Positions 38,780 to 41,104 of a DNA stretch of 41,104 nt are shown piece by piece. The notes under the pieces are model-generated. The model was not told where the DNA came from and ran no database searches. It saw nothing but the letters and a program-made list of their open reading frames with translations. Position 1 is the stretch's first letter; every line of letters starts with the position of its first letter. The stretch comes from a virus, in IMG/VR virus record IMGVR_UViG_3300050821_010452, positions 1 through 41,104 of that record. One strand, given 5' to 3'. Made by a program: the position numbers and the translations under genes.

Positions 38780-39984
38780 AAGCGAAACGCTACTACGCAC
38801 GAAAAGACACCTGGCGCATCATCGTCCCTAGTCGGCTTACTGAATCAGGAAAAGACGAGGCGAGGTATTTCAAAAGCAAGGAAGATGCTGAGAAGGCAAT
38901 AAACAGCATCTTTGTTCGCGGCCGCGTCGCAAAGGCGCAAGCTCTGAGCAATGAGGATCTTGCAACGGTTCAGGTGGCACGAGATCTCCTTGGCGGTTCA
39001 ATGAGTAATCTGCTTGAGGCCGTTCGTCACTATCGACAAACCGTCCTTAACGTTTCGAAGAAAGCCCACCTCTTTGAATTGGTTCAAATCTTTGAAGAGC
39101 GGCAAATTCATGAAGGCAGAGCACCGCGGACGCTCGACGATGACCGACAGCGGCTTCAAAAGCTCTGTTCAAAACTCGGCAATATCGACGCCTGCCAGAT
39201 GACCGAATCAATGCTGCGCCAATATCTTGAACAATACCCACCAGGAGGGAATCGCCGGTCGCATTACAAAACCGTGCACAAGTTTATCGCGTGGGCGCAT
39301 TTGACTGGGTATCTCGCGTTCGATCTGATGGCGAAGATTCGACCAATGGATAAATGGGGGGTCAACAACGACATTATCGACATTGGAGACTTTCGCCGAC
39401 TGCTCTTCGTGAGCTCGGGGTTGGAACCGATCACGCCAGAGGAAAAGCAGACAAAGAAGTATCTAGGGCTTTTGCCCTATTTCGTGCTCGGTGGACTGGC
39501 CGGAATGCGGCGCAGCGAGATGCTTCGCGACCGGGCTAGTCAGCAGATCATTGAGTGGACGGATATTCTTTGGACAAAGAACCTAATCAAGGTCCGCCAA
39601 GAGGTCGCCAAACATACGCGAGCCGCTGATCGGCGGCGCAATATCCCGCTGGAGCCGGCCGCCAAGGAATGGCTGCAACTGGTTGCCGAGAAATCGGGAC
39701 CGGTCGTCAACTTGTACCAGTCGACCCATACGAAGCTAATTGCTGAGCTATTCGGGAAGTTGGAGATCGAGCTTCCCGAGAACGGATTGCGCAATTCATA
39801 CGCTACCTATGCCCAGTCGTTCCGCTCAAGCGGGGATGTGGCGAGGGCATGCGGAGACCTCGAGTCGACGATCAAGCGATTCTACACCGACCGTTCGATC
39901 GAGCCGGACGAAGGCCGACCATGGTTTGAGATCTGGCCGGGGATAGACAAGAAGATTGTCCGGATGAACGCTGCGACCGCTTAG
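38776..39984 (+). CDS. int: Tyrosine site-specific integrase
   Basis: 402 residues from the ATG at 38776 (ATGA overlap with xis-like gene, GAGAAGG 8 bases upstream). An N-terminal arm-binding region is followed by a core-binding domain at about 90-190 (LFELVQIFEERQIHEGR, LRQYLEQYP) and a catalytic domain from about 205. Catalytic residues: Arg245 (AGMRRSE), Lys279, Arg339 (NGLRNSYATY) and nucleophile Tyr370 (KRFYTD). The usual His of HxLR is Asn336 and the usual second His/Trp is Asp361 (CGDLEST). It should insert the genome into tRNA-Lys. Confidence 0.9.
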   Translation: MKAKRYYARKDTWRIIVPSRLTESGKDEARYFKSKEDAEKAINSIFVRGRVAKAQALSNEDLATVQVARDLLGGSMSNLLEAVRHYRQTVLNVSKKAHLFELVQIFEERQIHEGRAPRTLDDDRQRLQKLCSKLGNIDACQMTESMLRQYLEQYPPGGNRRSHYKTVHKFIAWAHLTGYLAFDLMAKIRPMDKWGVNNDIIDIGDFRRLLFVSSGLEPITPEEKQTKKYLGLLPYFVLGGLAGMRRSEMLRDRASQQIIEWTDILWTKNLIKVRQEVAKHTRAADRRRNIPLEPAAKEWLQLVAEKSGPVVNLYQSTHTKLIAELFGKLEIELPENGLRNSYATYAQSFRSSGDVARACGDLESTIKRFYTDRSIEPDEGRPWFEIWPGIDKKIVRMNAATA

Positions 39985-39985
39985 T

Positions 39986-40249
39986 CTACTTCTTTGGTCG
40001 CCTGCGCCTGAGCTTCGCCTTTGGTTGCTCTGGCGGATTGGCTATCGTGTAAAACTTCGGTGGCCAGACCGGCGGAGTACCAAGTTTCATCAGCTTATTG
40101 AACTGGTCGATCCACTTGCGGAGAATTTTTGAAGAATCCAGTTCAAGATCGAGAATTTCACCATATGCCAAAGACTCTTTTTCAAAGGTGGTTTTCTTGG
40201 CTTTCTCTATTTTGGCCCCGATGAAATCGTCTTTTAATTCTCTGGCCAT
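39986..40249 (-). CDS. Small basic protein converging on integrase
   Basis: 87 residues from the ATG at 40249; a TTG at 40294 would add 15 residues. MARELKDDFIGAKIEKAKKT, then LELDSSKILRKWIDQFNKL, and a strongly basic end (AKLRRRRPKK). It is transcribed leftward from a region with four phased iterons, so it is a candidate for the lysogenic-side regulator. No HTH is obvious and no family is recognised. Its stop lies one base from the integrase stop. Confidence 0.5.
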   Translation of the reverse strand: MARELKDDFIGAKIEKAKKTTFEKESLAYGEILDLELDSSKILRKWIDQFNKLMKLGTPPVWPPKFYTIANPPEQPKAKLRRRRPKK

Positions 40250-40286
40250 CACGGTCCACAGGATTGCATAAAACCTCGGTGGGCCA

Positions 40287-40326
40287 TAGTTCAACTCGGT
40301 TAAACTTTATTCAACGTCGTGTAACA
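40287..40326 (-). repeat. Four 10-bp phased iterons upstream of the small leftward gene
   Basis: On the bottom strand, TGTTACACGA, CGTTGAATAA, AGTTTAACCG and AGTTGAACTA follow each other every 10 bases. The first three match the three units at 38175-38204 at 23 of 30 positions, in the opposite orientation on the genome. The array ends 38 bases before the ATG at 40249 and covers its likely promoter area. Confidence 0.6.
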
Positions 40327-40514
40327 TCTCTCCTCGCAGCACATTGCAAAATATGCTCCTTATGTCCGTTTTGTCCTTGCGCAATTGTTCCAAAAATATC
40401 ACAATCCCTAGCCCCAATAGAAACCAGTAATCAATCCAATGACTATGCGTATTCTGGCACATTTCTACGGACTACAGCACACCACTCGGCCGCCGCCGAG
40501 CCCGGAAAACAAGG

Positions 40515-40563
40515 AACCGTTCAGAGCTGCGAACTCCGAACGGTTCAACGGTCTCTAGAGACC
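40515..40563. promoter_or_regulatory. Inverted repeats of the control region
   Basis: AACCGTTC (40515-40522) and GAACGGTT (40538-40545) form a perfect 8-bp inverted repeat around 15 bases. Five bases later comes the perfect 14-bp palindrome GGTCTCTAGAGACC (40550-40563). The gap 40327-40686 separates a leftward from a rightward gene and holds no credible coding sequence, so these are candidate operators. Confidence 0.5.
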
Positions 40564-40627
40564 ACTTTCCTGTAACAGCGTCGTTAATAACCAAACGTTT
40601 GCGTGTTTGGCAAGACTTTTGTTCGAG

Positions 40628-40645
40628 CCTGAGCTTTTTCTCAGG
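40628..40645. promoter_or_regulatory. Hairpin upstream of the small HTH gene
   Basis: CCTGAG and CTCAGG pair around a CTTTTT loop, 41 bases before the ATG at 40687. T-rich stretches (TGTTTTTCGTCTTTTC) follow at some distance. It may be a leader attenuator or operator; not a standard terminator. Confidence 0.3.
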
Positions 40646-40686
40646 GTTGGGTCTGATACTGTTTTTCGTCTTTTCTTTCAAGAGCA

Positions 40687-40911
40687 ATGGGCTGGCGCAA
40701 GCTGCTCTACAAACTCGCCGATGAGCAAGACAAGGCTCGGGCGCGAGAACTGATCGGGCCTGAACGGCTGGCCGTTTTGCTGGCGCAGGCTGCGCTCGAG
40801 GGCACCGGCGAGCGGCTTGATGCTGAGGAGATTGGGAAACTCTTAGGCCTTTCAAAGAGCGGCGCGGTCAAGCGCCTCCGAAAAAACCGGCAGCCTCCTC
40901 CCCGTCAATAA
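40687..40911 (+). CDS. Small protein with C-terminal helix-turn-helix
   Basis: 74 residues. The N-terminal half is helical and charged (GWRKLLYKLADEQDKARARE). Residues about 44-66 (LDAEEIGKLLGLSKSGAVKRLRK) form a good HTH, followed by a basic, Pro-rich end. It is the first rightward gene after the control region and precedes the excisionase paralogue across the origin. It is a candidate Cro-like or early regulator. AAGAG 5 bases upstream is a weak ribosome binding site. Confidence 0.55.
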   Translation: MGWRKLLYKLADEQDKARARELIGPERLAVLLAQAALEGTGERLDAEEIGKLLGLSKSGAVKRLRKNRQPPPRQ

Positions 40912-40919
40912 TTTTTTTA

Positions 40920-40960
40920 GGGCTTGTTCGGGCTTGTTTGGGTCATTCCGTGGCTCGTTT
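40920..40960 (+). repeat. Phased GGGCTTGTT repeats before the early operon
   Basis: GGGCTTGTT occurs at 40920-40928 and 40930-40938, exactly 10 bases apart; a related TGGCTCGTTT is at 40951-40960. A short hairpin TTGCGG-TCACG-CCGCAA follows. The stretch 40912-41034 contains no gene and lies before the first early gene (35 in circular numbering), so these may be operator units. Confidence 0.45.
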
Positions 40961-41007
40961 GGGCTTTTTGCGGTCACGCCGCAAGTGGACAAAAAACCGT
41001 GTGTATT

Positions 41008-41104
41008 CTCCACCACGGCCAAAAAAACCAGCGAATCCCTTATGACCGAATTGCTATTTCCTCCGTTCAACAAAAGCTCGCAGCCTCTCACGGTTGAAGA
41101 AGTC
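41008..41104. repeat. Terminal direct repeat, right copy
   Basis: Identical to 1-97. It includes the first 63 bases of a second, cut-off copy of the excisionase-like gene (from the ATG at 41042), which is not a separate gene but the same one read again round the circle. Confidence 0.95.

Noticed and set aside
40264-40575. Forward open frame of 103 codons in the control region
   Set aside because: No family features, Ser/Thr/Cys-rich random look, and it covers the iterons and inverted repeats.

Overview
The window is one complete circular genome read slightly past its own start: bases 41008-41104 repeat bases 1-97 exactly, so the unit is about 41,007 bp. The gene content is that of a temperate, long-tailed (siphovirus-like) double-stranded DNA phage. 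It has a lambda-type terminase pair, a lambda-type portal, an HK97-fold capsid, a gpG/gpGT frameshift pair, a tape measure, an endolysin, a tyrosine integrase, excisionase-like proteins and an attP that carries the 3' half of a tRNA-Lys(TTT) gene. The host is not stated by the sequence. Secreted proteins rich in Thr-Pro/Ser-Pro and an integrase with Asn in place of the usual motif His remind me of Verrucomicrobia-type genomes. That is a weak inference.

Layout. (1) About 40.25-41.0 kb, running through the origin: a control region with phased repeats and palindromes, a small HTH gene, then the rightward early operon. (2) 35-9,082: an excisionase paralogue, a BRO/P63C antirepressor-like gene, small secreted or membrane proteins, an alanine-repeat protein, a frameshifted RusA-like resolvase, a recombination pair (annealing-protein candidate plus PD-(D/E)XK nuclease), an unusual G-rich non-coding block (7356-7866), an HNH protein and a DUF1376 replication protein. 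(3) 9,253-14,182: a lysis-centred cassette with a holin candidate, a one-TM coiled-coil protein, a stand-alone CheY-like receiver, a lipoprotein, a GH108 endolysin and small regulators. (4) 14.18-31.35 kb: repeats upstream of terminase, then packaging, head, tail and fibre genes. (5) 31.35-32.06 kb: very small genes under operator-bearing promoters (moron-like). (6) 38,173 down to 32,231, leftward: a helicase-methyltransferase fusion followed by fourteen short genes, including a hexapeptide acyltransferase. (7) 38.17-39.98 kb: phased repeats, attP, xis-like gene and int, rightward; a small leftward gene converges on int.

Most genes are stacked with 4-base ATGA or GTGA stop/start overlaps, which suggests translational coupling; clear Shine-Dalgarno sequences are few. 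This pattern let me fix many starts, recover several genes of under 60 codons, and recognise two genes interrupted by frameshifts. The most unusual items are the 5-nt phased G-rich block, the phage CheY-like receiver within the lysis cassette, the 10-bp phased iterons at both ends of the integration module, and the CTCAACGTTG operators on the moron promoters. No classical CI-type repressor was recognised.
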